Positions 13,731 through 26,183 of a stretch of 64,000 bases of DNA are shown here, one piece after another. This stretch comes from Montifringilla adamsi (Eukaryota; Chordata; Aves; Passeriformes; Passeridae). The notes beneath the pieces were generated by a model. It ran no database searches, was not told the origin of the DNA, and worked only from the letters and a program-made list of their open reading frames with translations. The position numbers and the translations under genes were made by a program. The stretch covers positions 4,154,001 through 4,218,000 of the forward strand of contig JAGGNK010010225.1 of the NCBI GenBank assembly GCA_017590115.1. The letters run 5' to 3'. Within the stretch, counting starts at the first letter, position 1; every line of letters starts with the position of its first letter.

Positions 13731-15180
13731 CCTGTAACACAATGGAGGATTTGTTTGAACTTATGAATGTGACCCAGCACGGTTCTTCAGGTCATTTGCA
13801 GGAAATTCCAGTCTTCAGTTTGAATGCAGAGCTGATTATCTCCTCTGCTCTGCTTTGCTCTTCTGTAATCTTGAGCTCCATAGGAGAGGATGTAAACAAA
13901 TTTTTTGCCTAGCACAAGAGCAGCTAAAATGCAGAACTCCAGTGATCATCTCCTATTTAGGATAGCCACCTGATGGCAAACTTTCAGCTTCTCAGTGGGG
14001 ACATCAAGGCTAGTGACGACTGTGTGCTGTACAACACACTGGGAATGGCAATCCTCTAAAGAGTCCAACATGAGAAGACAACAAGAAACACAGCTGAGAA
14101 AAGTTACCTGGGAAACACAAAGATAGAAAGCTTTCCTTTTTAACTCTGGAGCAGGCAAGGAAAGGCAAAGAGAGAACAGAAAGGAGGAGAAATTAATGTT
14201 TTGGGGAAGAATTTGCATGCTGGAAGGGACTTGGGCATGGCTGGTGTCTGCGCTGCTGAGGTCCGGATCCCAGGACTCCAAAGGACTGTGAAGAAAATGG
14301 TAGCAGTGAAATAAGAGGATCTCTGCTATCTCACTCTGAAATACACACTCTAGCAGATTACTGAATTACTCCTGAAACTGAAACAATGGGCTCCCATTAG
14401 CCACTCTTAAAAAGTAATGTTTCCTGGTGAGAGCAAATGAAACAGATCTAATCCTCAGTCTGAGGCCAAACACCGTTTTTTATCTTCTTGATTCTCCTTA
14501 GAACCAATTCTTCCATTCTTTCTCACAGAATAGTCAAGGCTTTCCTCCCTCGTCAACTCCTACTCTTCCAAAATACTTCTTCCCAATATAAAGCAAGTTC
14601 AGATATTTTTAAAACATAATTTCTAACAGTAGAACAACTGCAAAGAGCAAAATGTCAGAAAATTATGAAGATAAGCCCATTATTTCTGAAAACCCAAGGA
14701 TTTAGAAAGGGAACATCTTTCTTTGCTCATTAAAAATATTTCACATTTGAAACCACTGAAAGAAGACAGGACCAAAAATGTCCATCTGAGATACTTAAAA
14801 AATTTTATCTCCCCCAAAACAGAATATGCCTATTGTCATCAGTGTGATGCAGTCATCTTTTTAACCATAACTTATTGCAATTTAAGCACATGAAAATCTC
14901 TTAAGTTTAAAACCAGCAAATTAAGAAGATACATAAATAAGAATTAATATACAAAGCATCCTGGACACTGTGTGACTTCAGTCTGAGGCCTCCTCAAACT
15001 TGCTGAATATCCATATTTTTGATACAAACTATATACCTCTAAATACCTGAACAAGTGGACAGGTATGCTCTTTCTCCCTGTACCACTACAGCACACCGTG
15101 AAGTACTTTTACTGAGAACAAAAGGCTTCCAAGGGGATGTGAAAAGACTGAAAAGGTCAATTAATAAGGCTTTCTTGTTT
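13731..15180. other. Non-coding DNA, nothing recognised
   Basis: One open frame of 111 codons (13946-14281 minus) begins with a plausible methionine. It lacks a domain, and no splice structure or homology could be recognised. No repeats beyond short A/T runs. Confidence 0.5.
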
Positions 15181-15263
15181 TAATTAAATTAATTAAACAA
15201 ATTAAATTAACTTAAATTTTAAACATTAATAATTTCATTAATATGAATAATATTAATTAAAAA
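15181..15263. repeat. AT-only low-complexity tract built on TTAAT/AATTAA
   Basis: About 80 bp is made almost only of A and T, with repeated TAATTAA-type words and only three C and one G. Such tracts are common slippage products. They also contain many overlapping homeodomain-core matches (TAAT) that should not be over-read. Confidence 0.8.
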
Positions 15264-17199
15264 CAAGTTCACTATAATTCTGAACCATAATACTAGCATG
15301 AAAAAGAAAAAAACTTTGTTCTAAAAATGAGATACAGCATCAACACTTCTCATGTTCAATGCAATTCTAGGGGACAAAGATTTGTCTTACAAAATTTAAA
15401 ACAGTATTTCCTATTTCCTAAACCATTGTTCCCTTATTGAGGACCAATTTGTTTCCACTAGGGCTGACAAACTGCTGACATTTAAGCTCTTCAGAAGTTT
15501 TCAGAAGAGAGCCTTAAGTCAAAGGATGCATGTAATCTCAGTGACTCCTGCCAACAGCTTCAAAATTTGAAAAAGGTAAGAAAATGTTCCAGAATACAGA
15601 AAAAGCAGGGGGGGAAGAGTATTCTGGATTTTTGTTCCTCATTTCTGGTATCCAACACAGATCATCTGCTTTCTGTGTAAAATAAGGGGATAAGAACTTG
15701 GTTTCTTAATACCACAATATAAATATTTTTGTCCCAGAGAATAAGACTGGCACCTCTAAAACATTAGCTAAGTAAAACATAGTCTTTATTAACAAGATGT
15801 GATTTTTTTTTCCATGAAAATTTTAGGATTAAAAATAATATTACCTTGTGTTTAATGAACTGCTTGTGAAAATATGCATCAAGAGTATAAAAATAAGACC
15901 TTTCTAAGCAACTAATATAATAAGGACTATAAAGTTCTTATAATAAAAGTCCTTATATATAAAAATTAACTGCAGAAAAAAATTAAAAATAAAAAAGAGA
16001 AAATACAATCAGAAGTAATTGTAAATCTTAAATAAGGATGGATAGAAGGGCATGTGCTGAGATAGCTATAACACTTTACTGTCTCAGACTTTTACTCAAT
16101 GAGCCTTGACAAGTACAAAGTCTTATGAAGTCAGTTTGAAGAGAAAGAAAATGCTCATTTCCACTGCACTTTAAAGAAAATATTGATGATATCACAGGCC
16201 TCTGTGAGAAGGTCACCCCATGTTTTTGTCACTATTCCAGAAAAAAAAAAAAAATCCCTCCAGATGCTCTTATCCTCTGTCTGTTTCAGGAACAAATACT
16301 TCTCAGTAACTTGACGTTAATTATAAATGATGGGAAACGTGAAAAAGTAATTTCTGTGAATTTTCACCTCCAAGTCATTAGGATGCAGTAGAATAATGCT
16401 GAAGAATAATAAACAGTAAGAAATTATGTTAGATACTAAGAAGAATTAAAAAAAAAAAAAAAGAAAAAATGACAGAATTAAGGACAGCTGTGCTGAAACC
16501 TCCTGCCAGCTCCTAGAGTATTCTGTATTTCTCTATTAGTCTGACTACAAAGTACAGCCCTCTTCAAAATGCTATACAAGAATAAATTGAGAATTTGTGT
16601 TGGGTTGAATTCAGTGGTATTGAACTAATAACTTGACTCATCTGTCTTCAGAAGGTTTGCATTCAAATCATATTCCCACTGCTGGATATCAATCCCACTA
16701 TAGGTTAGTTTGTTAAGTCAAATAATTAGGCAGGCAACATAAAAGACAGATGTTACTGTCAGCCTGCAAATACACGAAACTGATTAAAATGCCTTAAAAA
16801 TAACATTTTAAACATTTAGTTGTCCTCTCTTGCAAGGGCTTCAGTATTTGTAGTTGCTGAAGCTCTAATGTAGATCAGCTTACTGCTGCTGCTTGGGCTT
16901 TAGGTGTGAAAGAAAGCCCATCAAGAGGAAAATGACTTGCTAGAGAAGCACCAGAGTCATCAGTACCTTATAAAACATGAAAATCAATTCTGCACAGCAG
17001 GCTTGTCTAGCCAGTCCCAGGCAATACTTCCTTTACTCAGAGGAGAAAGTCAGACAAATACACTTTAAGTGGAATATTTAGAAGGACATTCCCAGTAAGT
17101 AATCTTTAAAACCCAAGAGGATGTAGTAACAGTCTGGACATATTTTTGCCACAAAGAAACATCACTTTATGCTGCTGAAATGGTGTGTGCAGAAATCAC
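15264..17199. other. Non-coding AT-rich DNA with short A runs
   Basis: No open frame of note. Short poly-A runs occur near 16241-16254 and 16449-16463. A 9-bp inverted repeat (ATAAGGACT/AGTCCTTAT) lies at 15920-15956. No gene or transposable element was recognised. Confidence 0.5.
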
Positions 17200-17395
17200 A
17201 AGGAGGAGCTGAACATTTAATTAAAGCAGCAATGTCAGTGTGAAGAAAGCGAGAAAAGTGGCAGCAGGAATGAGGAAATTAAAGCACGCCCTCTTTTTCA
17301 TCCACAGCTTCCCATGCTTAATGAATCCAATAAACACATTAATATGATAATGAGCCATTGTTGACTAAATCAGCAGGCTTTCTAGCATGTGTTGG
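17200..17395. promoter_or_regulatory. Candidate conserved non-coding element
   Basis: The stretch combines a TTTAATTAAAG homeodomain core, a CCATTGTT SOX-type site and TGACTAAATCAGCA, which resembles a spaced AP-1/MAF half-site pair. It also keeps two CpGs (near 17249 and 17287) in a CpG-poor setting. It contains no open frame. This motif density is typical of developmental enhancers, but short motifs are common in AT-rich DNA, so the call is inference. The adjacent SINE relic and CR1 lie outside it. Confidence 0.3.
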
Positions 17396-17574
17396 AGATC
17401 AGGAGACCACATTCCTCTTGTTTACTAACAGAAAACTAAGGCACAGCAGGATTTTGGACTAGGTCCTTCTTATTGTAGACTAGTTGTAATAAAGTGGTTC
17501 CTCCACAGCACAGTCTAAGCCCTCACTATTCCAGAATCTGCATTTTCTCTAAATAAATTAGCTAAATACATTAG

Positions 17575-17695
17575 TATTATTTATTAGTTTCACAGAGGAA
17601 TTTCAGCAGGAAAATTAGGTGATATGTCAAAGGCCAAGTGGAAAAATCAATGATTGAGCCCAAATATGTTAAATCAGAGTCCTTTAATATGAACT
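17575..17695 (-). mobile_element. MIR-like SINE relic (old, degraded)
   Basis: Read on the minus strand, the segment follows the central and 3' part of the MIR core-SINE consensus in order. First comes a GGGCTCAATC block (family: GGTTCGAATCCC), then a CCACTTGGCCTTTGACAT block (family: TGTGACCTTGGGCAAGTCAC), then CACCTAATTTTCCTG (family: CACTTAACTTTCTG). TTCCTCTGTGAAA (family: TTCCTCATCTGTAAAA) and AATAATACT follow. Divergence is high, as expected for an ancient amniote SINE surviving in a bird. The family match is from memory and not from a database run. Confidence 0.45.
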
Positions 17696-18397
17696 CATTT
17701 TTTTTGTCTCTGTTGGTAGGGGCTCTGCTGCAAGTAGATAGTTGATTGTGCTCCATACAGAGGAAATTAAGATTTAATTTCCAGTTTTGTAGAGAGAGAA
17801 AAAAAAAATTTTCTTCTCCATATAAAGGGATCACGATCATACTCATCACGATCTGCTGTCCTGAACTAACTCCTGTCAATATTCTGACTCTTTTTAGCAC
17901 CAAGACAAGAACAATCAAAGATGTTATAGATAGTAAACAGAATTGTGTTTCCTATAATCACACCCCTTTTTGCACTGCTCCTATGCAATTATATATGCAC
18001 GTGTTCTCTGTGAATTCCTAAAGGAGTAAGCAGGGTGTTTTTGGAAGTTAATAAAATAATTATGTTTCTCTTAAAAATCGCCTGCCTCTTGAATGCTTAC
18101 ATCATATGCACATAAATAATGTATCTCTGTTAATTTAGATTTATAGTCAACATGATAGTAGCTGCGCTTCCAAACAGCTACAGGCACTCACATATTATGA
18201 GTAATCTGCTACAACAGATAGTTATAACAAAATTTTTAAAAGCCTACATTATTTAAATGCATTTTTCATTAAGAAAAATGAAAATTCAACACTGTTTAGA
18301 ACTTCAAGCACAGGAATATGAGGTATTTAACCCCTTCTCATTTAAAACAGAGATCTTCATGTAAAATGGGTCAGCTGTGTGGGAAAGGCAGAGTGGC
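17696..18397. other. Non-coding DNA between SINE relic and CR1
   Basis: Two overlapping open frames of about 90-113 codons on opposite strands near 17577-18021 have no recognisable product and partly overlap the SINE relic. About 18325-18378 has a weak resemblance to a MIR core ending in GTAAAATGGG, next to the CR1. It is too short to call on its own. Confidence 0.4.
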
Positions 18398-18835
18398 TTA
18401 AGTAGTGGATGAGCCTCCTCTTTTCCAGACTAAACACCCCCAGCTTCCTCAGCTGCTTCTCATAGGAGTTGCGCTCCAGACCCTTCACCAGCTTCATTGC
18501 CCTTCTCTGGACACCCTCCAGCCCCTCAAAGTCTTTCTTGCAGTGAGGCCCCAAGAACTGAACTCAGCACTCAAGCTGTGGCCCCACTGGTGCCAGGTAC
18601 TGCCATGGTCCTTCTGGTGACATTATTTGTGATAAAGGTCAGGATGCCATTGGCCTTCTTGGCCACCTGAGCACACTGCTGGCTCATGCTCAGCTGGCTG
18701 TTGACCAGCACCCCGAAATCCTTTTTCACTGGGCTGCTTTGCATCCACTCTTTCCCAACCCTGCAGCACTGCATGGGGCGGGGAGGCACAAGGGCAGGCA
18801 GTGCCAGTGGCACCCTACAGCTGCCTTCCCTCGCC
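18398..18835 (-). mobile_element. CR1 LINE fragment 1 (reverse-transcriptase C-terminal region, dead)
   Basis: CR1 is the dominant non-LTR retrotransposon of birds. Its ORF2 encodes an endonuclease and reverse transcriptase. In minus-strand frames the fragment carries PMQCCRVGKEW, then KKDFGVLVNSQLSMSQQCAQ, VAKKANGIL, and further on [17 protein letters not shown] and [14 protein letters not shown]. These are in the order seen in the RT thumb region of CR1 ORF2. A deletion of several dozen bases and a frame change lie near 18555-18600, where the PLYSALVRPHLEY-type segment should be. The 3' UTR with its short terminal repeats is missing, so the copy is truncated at both ends. The 3' loss is unusual for CR1 and suggests a later deletion. 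The upstream boundary near 18835 is soft, and the frame continuing to 18954 may be flanking DNA. Confidence 0.9.
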
Positions 18836-21800
18836 AAGCACAGGCTGCTTGTGTCTTCTTGCTGCCTCTGTTTCAGCAGCCTCAAATTCAGCACAGCCTT
18901 CTGGCCAGGGGCAGAAGGGACAGAAAAGGCTTCTGGCTCCTGAATGTGGCTCACTTGTTTTCTTATTCAAGCTTTGACCCTTGAATAGGTGCCCCTATGA
19001 ACTAGTCAGATGGGTACCTTTGGCTTGAGTCCTGCTGGTTAACAAAAACCTTCTTTTGACTTTATTTTTGGTTAACTTAAAATCTTTCGTTCATGGTAAA
19101 GGGAGGATATCTCCATGTTTGCACCCTGTTAGCATCCAGGAATCTAGCACAGAACCTATAGTTTCTGATTGTTTAGTGTTACCACCAAAAGAAGGCAGAG
19201 GAGTATTGTACTGGAAAGATATGATCCTGAAAAACCTTACTGTGTTTTATATAATTACAACTGTTTAAACAGGTCTCCAACATTTGTCCGTAAAAGAGAG
19301 AAACATGTTCAACATAATACCTGTGAAAGAAATCTTGCCCTGAAGAGGAGCTCATCCTTATCCAACTGAAGGCTTTCTCTTAGGGGTGATGTGTGAGGTT
19401 GATGTTTGACAAGTCAAGCTGTAGCCTTGGCACAGCCTTTTGCTGATTCCTAAACTCAGCTTTTCTACTCCAATAGAAATATAGAAGCAGCATTATCCTG
19501 AGCATTTAGTTTATGGAACACTCATTCAGCCTCTCTGAAATTACTGTTTGTTTGCTTTACTATTTCCTCCTTTTCTTTTTTACTGCAGATTTACTTATTT
19601 AAACTGTTTATTGGAACCAGTAACACACATGAAATGCCTACTCTATCACGTTGCTATTTTTGTTAAATTCATAATTCTTCTCTGTATGTTATTTATTTAG
19701 GACTTTTAGACTCTCTTTTTAATTGCTGACTGTCCAAGTGGCTCATGTACCCAGCCTGCTAAGTATTTCCCATCCTTTACTCAACTGGATGATTTCACCC
19801 CCACTTGCAGATTTGACCACATCTTTCTGTTAAAAGGAGTGTTTCCTGCTCAGTTGTGAAAATTACTGTACAGCCTCATCATCTGAAGAAAAAAGAACAA
19901 AACAAAAAAACCACCCAGAATTGAAATCACAGATTTGGGAAGAACTGCAACAAAGGAAGAGTAATAGAGGTACCAGACAGTTCCTTTTCTATTCCAAATA
20001 CTTTTAAACTGTTACTACAGCCACTATGTTATTCCCTTTACTTTAAAGAGAAAATGGGTGTGAATAAAACCCACAATAAGGTATTTCTGGTGTCTGTTAT
20101 CAGTCATTTCCCTTCTGTGGGTAAGCATGACACCTCTGAAACTGCTTAGCCTGTTGTCCCAACAAAACCAATCTAACCAATCTGCTACTCTCCTTTGTAA
20201 ATGGCTTGTCATCAGCAGCCTCTTACAGGCCAAATACCAAACAGGTCCCCAGCCATCCACTCTGTTAGTGAAAATAACATTTGCACTTACAAGTAGTAAT
20301 TTATCTGGTGGTTATATGTGTAATCGCCTCATTTTTGTGTGCACATCTGGCCTTGCACATGTAAATAAGAACAAGATCAATGTTGACGATAAAAAAATCA
20401 GAAAGAACTCTGAAGAATGATCACTCATAATTCAAACTCTTTCCTCCATAGCTGCAGCCTCATGTGGTCTAGAATCACTGGCAGAGCCTCTGTCAGGAAG
20501 AAAGGAGATATCTCTATCCTCCCGAGGCTAGTATTCATAATAGAAGTATGCAGGTATTTAGTAAGCACTGTAGTCAATGAACCAATTCTCCTCTGTAAAG
20601 TAGCTTTATTCCCCCTAATTCCTCAGTAATAAAGCCATCATAATGTACTGTGTTTTCTTGGAAGAAAAGAATACAGAAATTCAGAATTCTTAATCCTCCC
20701 CATTTCACAGCCTTACAATAAGAAAGCAGTCAGCAGTCCAGAATAATAAGATATATGCTGGATAGCTTCTGCTGCAAACTCTTGACACTCTAGAAGGGAA
20801 TTCATTGTCCAACTTACGTAAAGAAAGAAAAACTGAACTATGTATTGAAAAAGAAGTCGTATGCATATTTCTCATTCAGGTTCTGAAAATCTTTGGTCTG
20901 GGATTAAAGGTTGTATCTGAGATACAAAAAGCTCTTGACACTACTGGTAGTTCACTTAGTGAAGATGCTTAGTGGCATCTTAGACACACAGAGGAATGGG
21001 ACCAACACTCAAGAGGCCTCTCCAACCCCAGGCAGGTGCCCAAAGGTGTCTGAGACCTGTGAGCAGGCAGCATAATTTCGTGCTTAGGAATGGAAACTTC
21101 AAGTACCTGTGGGATAGAGGCTGCTATGATTGCTCCCTAACTGTTCCTCAAGAGGACAAATTGGTAGTGGCTATCAAACAAGTTATTTTGAAAATACAGC
21201 TCTAGAGCCTTCAGACTATCCAGTCATCAAAATCCTTCAAACTGCACACAGATTCCTAATTCCTTATTCCGGTTTTCATGTTGCTGCAGTAGAGCTTGAA
21301 GGCACTGGCCTAAGGAGGAGCAGAAAAACTGATAGGCAGATTGAGGTGTAGTATTGGAAACCTACAAAAGAGGAAATGTATGTAGAGGGGAAAGGCAGAT
21401 TGGGCATTTTTTTTGTCTGAAGGATGGAGTACTCTGGGTACTTGTCACCCAATGAAATGTTTGCAGGGAAGTCAACAAAGGTTATATCAAAGTGTATGAC
21501 TCACCACAGATCAGAGTAGAAATAATATAAGAAAAAACCCACAAAACCCTAATGTAATATGAAAATAAGCTTTTCTTTCAGGACAATACCAATATTTACC
21601 TGAGGCAGAAATGCTTAGAGTAAGCAATATCAACATCCTTTAACAAAAAATAGATACAAAAGAAATGCCAATACCACACTGATTTTACTCTCTTCAAGAA
21701 CAAATCAATGTTGTACCAGAGAAGGAAATTGTCCATGAAGTAGAACTTGCTTCTATTTATAGTATCACAGTTTTACATTTCAGTTTGATCACAAACACCT

Positions 21801-24800
21801 TTCCCAGACACTGCTGGAGGCTAAGAAATGACTGAAAGGAAATTTTTGAAGCTGATCCTCTGCAGGCTGTCAGTGCACACTGTAGTGTTCTGAAAAGTGC
21901 ATGTGTGAGCACAAATGGACATGTGGTTATCGGTGTGAATATCATTCCTTGCAATGCCTCTCTCTTCTTCCAAAGTTATCTGACAAAGGACAGGCGCTCT
22001 TAATAATAACTCTTGTTGCCAACATCATTTTACACCTCTTCTATTTTAGGATATGCACAACATGTGGCTGTTATGCTGCTTGATGGATTTCAGAATGGTT
22101 CCACTTTGGAAAAGAGGCAAAAGAAACAAAACCACTTTACTACTTTCACTTGGCTGCCAGAGGATATTTGGAGACATTTTGTAACCAGATAGTCTAAGAG
22201 GTTTCAATGAGGTCAAGAAAGAAAATAGGTCTTCAGTGAAATGTAAGGATTGAAATATCATTCAGGGTACTCCATACATCGACTGAGCTCCTACGGATGG
22301 GTGACTGAAAAAGTCATTAAAAATGGGCCTCAACTGCCACATGAAGTCAATTTTTTTTTTTCCTGTCCATATGTTTTTGAAGATAATAACAGGATTTTCA
22401 CTGTGGTTTCAATTCTCTCCAGCTGGGTAATTTGTGTGACACACTTTCAAGGCACCCACCAGCTAAATAGCTATAACTTCTGGGTTTTACTGCATCCATC
22501 ACCATTTGTGTGCTAGAAAGCTGGTGAAAAATATTTTCATTTGACAAATTAGGCACTGCCTCCTCAAAACAATCTAATATTTATAGACATTCTGACAGAC
22601 TAATGCATAGATAGATACATTTGCATAGAAGGGCAAGTACTAGTTTCTAGATGAAAGAACAGAGAGATGTGATAAAATGTTTAAGACAGACAAATATGTC
22701 ACGTAGGTTCTGATTATACCATCTGACTGTCAGGAGAAAAAGCCGCTTGCTAGCCACATCTCAAGCAGACAATTCAGCAATCAAAAAGGCTTTGAACATT
22801 TCACCACAGCTTGAAGAATTTTGATTTTTGGACCCTGTTAGTACTGGTTATATTTTTTTGCTATTGGAATGATACCTTTGTAATGATCTCTGAAAACTAT
22901 CTGCATGTATCCAATGAATCAAGCGCATCCCTGGATGAGGTTAATACATTTTAAACAGTAGCAAAGAAGAATATCTAATATCTTATCTTTGCTATATTAT
23001 TACATAGAAGAAATCTGACCTTCATTTTTATTTAGCAGGCTCATTATTCCACCTCATATCATGCACATTTTTAATAATTAACAGGAAACTGGTATAATGG
23101 AAACTGTAAGAAGAGATAATTTAGTTTTTAAAAATCCATCATCTAATCAGTAGTAAATAAATAATGAAATATTTAAAAGTCTGGCAGTGTACAGTGAGAA
23201 ATACAGCATCAGTATGTTTATGTGAGTTAGAACAACTTTTTTACTGATAGATCTTTCATGAGCTCTAACAAAATACAACAAAGTGAAAATAACTTCATAG
23301 AGAATATAAGAACCTTGGGGACCCTGGCTCTGAATAAAGATAGGAAGGATGTAGAAACAGCAACTTAGGTATTTGGTCCATAGGGATCCCAAAGGGTTTT
23401 GATTAGCACCATAAATAGGAGGTTCTGTCATAGATGTTATTAAGCTGTTTGAGAATCTTAAGGAACCTTCTTTATCAAAGAGAAATCACAGCTTTATGGA
23501 TATGACTAGCCTATCTTTGGACAAAGATAAAAATATAACATGAAAGAGTCTTTGAAGACTATTCTGCAACCCTTACTTGCACTGAGTTGCACTTAGCCTT
23601 TCAAGGAGGTCACAATGGAACAAATCTAATGTAGGCACAGTTGCAGAAATATGCTTAATAGCAGAACAAAGTAGAACAGGTGCTTCCCCCTTGGCTTAGG
23701 GCAGCCATTTGGAGTTGCCAACAAAGTGGAAAGAATGAACTAGGAGGGTAGCTGGCCACGTTATGCACTAAGCTATTACTCCTTCTCCTTAATCTTTGAT
23801 GGGGGACAAAACACAACACTAAAGCCAATGCTTAGTTTTCAGCATGTAAGTCAGGAGTCCCGAAGGAGAGGGTGGCATTATTGCCTCAGAAGTGTAATGT
23901 TTCCTAAACACTTTGCCAACCACAGGGGGCTATGGAGCCACAAATTGAGAGAATGCCAGCAGTGACTGGATTTGCTCAGGTTATTCACCCTTACAACTGC
24001 AGTGGAAGGGAGATACATCTGGCCCAGAAAAATCTCAGAGCAGAGCAGCACTTCAGCACAGTCCCCATAGCAGACTTGCACTTCCAAAATAAAAAGCAGT
24101 TCTATCTTGACAGCAGGATAGGGCCTTGCTCACATAACACATAGAATCACAAGAAATTAATACAGCAATTATTTGCTATAAAAGACCAAGACATACACTG
24201 CACAGACAGTGCTTTCCCCATGAGCATCTTAGGCCAGAAGAGTACAGGACATCCCTAGGAGAGAAGTGGGAGCTAGCACCAGACTGCCCTTCCACAGGTG
24301 AGTGGAGCACATGTTACGCTTAAGGACTGACCTGTGCTAGCTGCCTGCATTTGGATGAAAATCATCCTGCAGACTCACACTATTGCAGAGCCTCTGTGTC
24401 GCTGGACTTCCCTTCAGTGAAGTATTTTTCTGTACTTGTGACTGAGGACTTTCTGGTCCTTTTCATGGGGTCATCACATGAACAGCCCCAGTAAAACTTC
24501 TGAGTTACTGACACAGTTAACTCTTATTCTTTCCCCCATAGTGAACTTCACAGAAAATAGTATAAACATCTCTTCAACTACTAGTTTACTAATACCTCCT
24601 TCTACATGGTCTAGCTAGCAATTTTATCCACACTTTATCTTGTCTTCCTGGTTAATCTAATTCTGCCTAAAATATCCCAGAGACCTTCTGCCTCTCAAGC
24701 ACAGGCTCTACCACTGGAGCTCTTTTAATTAGGACTCATGGTTGAATATTATTGAGCAGCTCAAACACTCATAGATCATCGAGGTGCATTACTGGCTTTC

Positions 24801-26117
24801 ACTTCCTGAGGCTCTTCAATAGAATTACCTCCTGAATTGAATTTCCAGAAAAAGTGAAGCTGGAGATTAGCACCACTGAGATGCTAGCAATTTAAAACAC
24901 CAGAAAAAGAGAAGAGGAGAAAAATAAGGTTTTGGAATACTGAAAAGATGTAACCTTACCCAGGTACAAGTTTCCAGGAGTATAAAGTGATACCAGCATC
25001 TTCCCAACTCAATTTCTTTGTATATAATTTATATATAACATCCAAGAACAGGAATAACTCCCACCGCTTAAATTTTGATTTTTCAAACATCGTAGCAAAA
25101 CAGAAGTTAGAGTCATGTGTAAATATTACACTGAATAAGTTATGGGTGTCACTGTGACTTTCAAGTGTGAAGAGTACTGCAGGTCTGAAGAGGAGGCAGG
25201 GCATCATTCTGGACATGGTTCCATCCCACTGGTATAGATAGACATTGCAAAGACACCACAGACATATTAAAGCAGAACATGACACTAGGTTGCAGGTGAC
25301 AAGATTCTGGCTTCAGCACAGAATATTCCTTTCAGCTTCAAGAACTAAAACTCTTCCAAATCTGGTTTTCCAACTTTTATTTAATTACTGCTCTACATTT
25401 TGAAAATCCACAGCTCTACTCTCTTTTTTCAAATAATTCAATTGTTTTCAGCTTGATGCTTATTTTAGTTTTATTACATCCTTCAAGACTGGTAAAGTGA
25501 TCAGAGGTCCAAGCCAGAAAAACGTCATGGATACAATTAGCCTTGCTGTTCTGTGGAAGTAAGAGCTGGCCCTGCTGCAGAAAAAAACTCCACATTTACT
25601 TCACCTTAGCTGCACAACAAGTAATATACCATAAGTGTAAGGTTTATGGTAACCTGTGCTGCTGGTGGGGCTGACATGGGGGCAAGCCTTTCATCCTCCC
25701 CCTCAAATCCTCCTTAGCTCCCAGACTGTCAAGATGCAGAATTGCCTGTATCAGCCTAAAATATTGCCTATCTGAAGCTACTCTTCCATCCTTGTCAGCT
25801 GTACTTAATACTCCACTGATGGGAAGGGTATGAATAATCTGGAAACTAACTGGATAAGAAATGAGGTATATTTTGTTCTTCTGTATACTTGAGGATTTTT
25901 GTATTTGCTTTTCAGCCTTCATTTTCTCCTGAAAGCCAAAGGGGGGTGAAAAAATATCAGTAGAATAACTAGCACAATGGCAGTCTAAATCACTTGACTT
26001 GAAATTTTACACATACTAATGTCTTGACAGAAGTTTCACACAATGCTACAACTCAGGATATAGAAATAAATATCACATACACACATACAGGTCTTGAACA
26101 TCTGCCAAAATATTGGT
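18836..26117. other. Long non-coding stretch, nothing recognised
   Basis: Outside the CR1 edge, open frames reach at most 109 codons (24956-25285 minus) and show no domain. Scattered points of interest are weak. They include an octamer-like ATGCATAT near 20870 and two CpGs with a GAGCTC core near 22278-22295. I see no transposable element, RNA gene or exon with convincing splice sites. Confidence 0.45.
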
Positions 26118-26183
26118 TATCTTGCAGATTCAAAAACTTCTGGGATTGAATATCTTGCAGATTCAAAAAATCCTGCGAATGCT
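26118..26183. repeat. 33-bp tandem duplication
   Basis: The word TATCTTGCAGATTCAAAAA starts at 26118 and again at 26151, giving a period of 33 bp. The second halves have drifted (CTTCTGGGATTGAA against ATCCTGCGAATGCT), so the duplication is not recent. It has no coding context. Confidence 0.85.

Noticed and set aside
15920..15956. Inverted repeat ATAAGGACT/AGTCCTTAT as a possible small RNA hairpin
   Set aside because: Only 9-bp arms with a 19-nt AT-rich loop. Such pairs are frequent by chance in this composition.
18571..18954. 127-codon minus-strand frame considered as a host gene exon
   Set aside because: Its C-terminal half contains CR1 RT motifs (KKDFGVLVNSQLSMSQQC, VAKKANGIL). The N-terminal half is probably flanking or decayed CR1 sequence.
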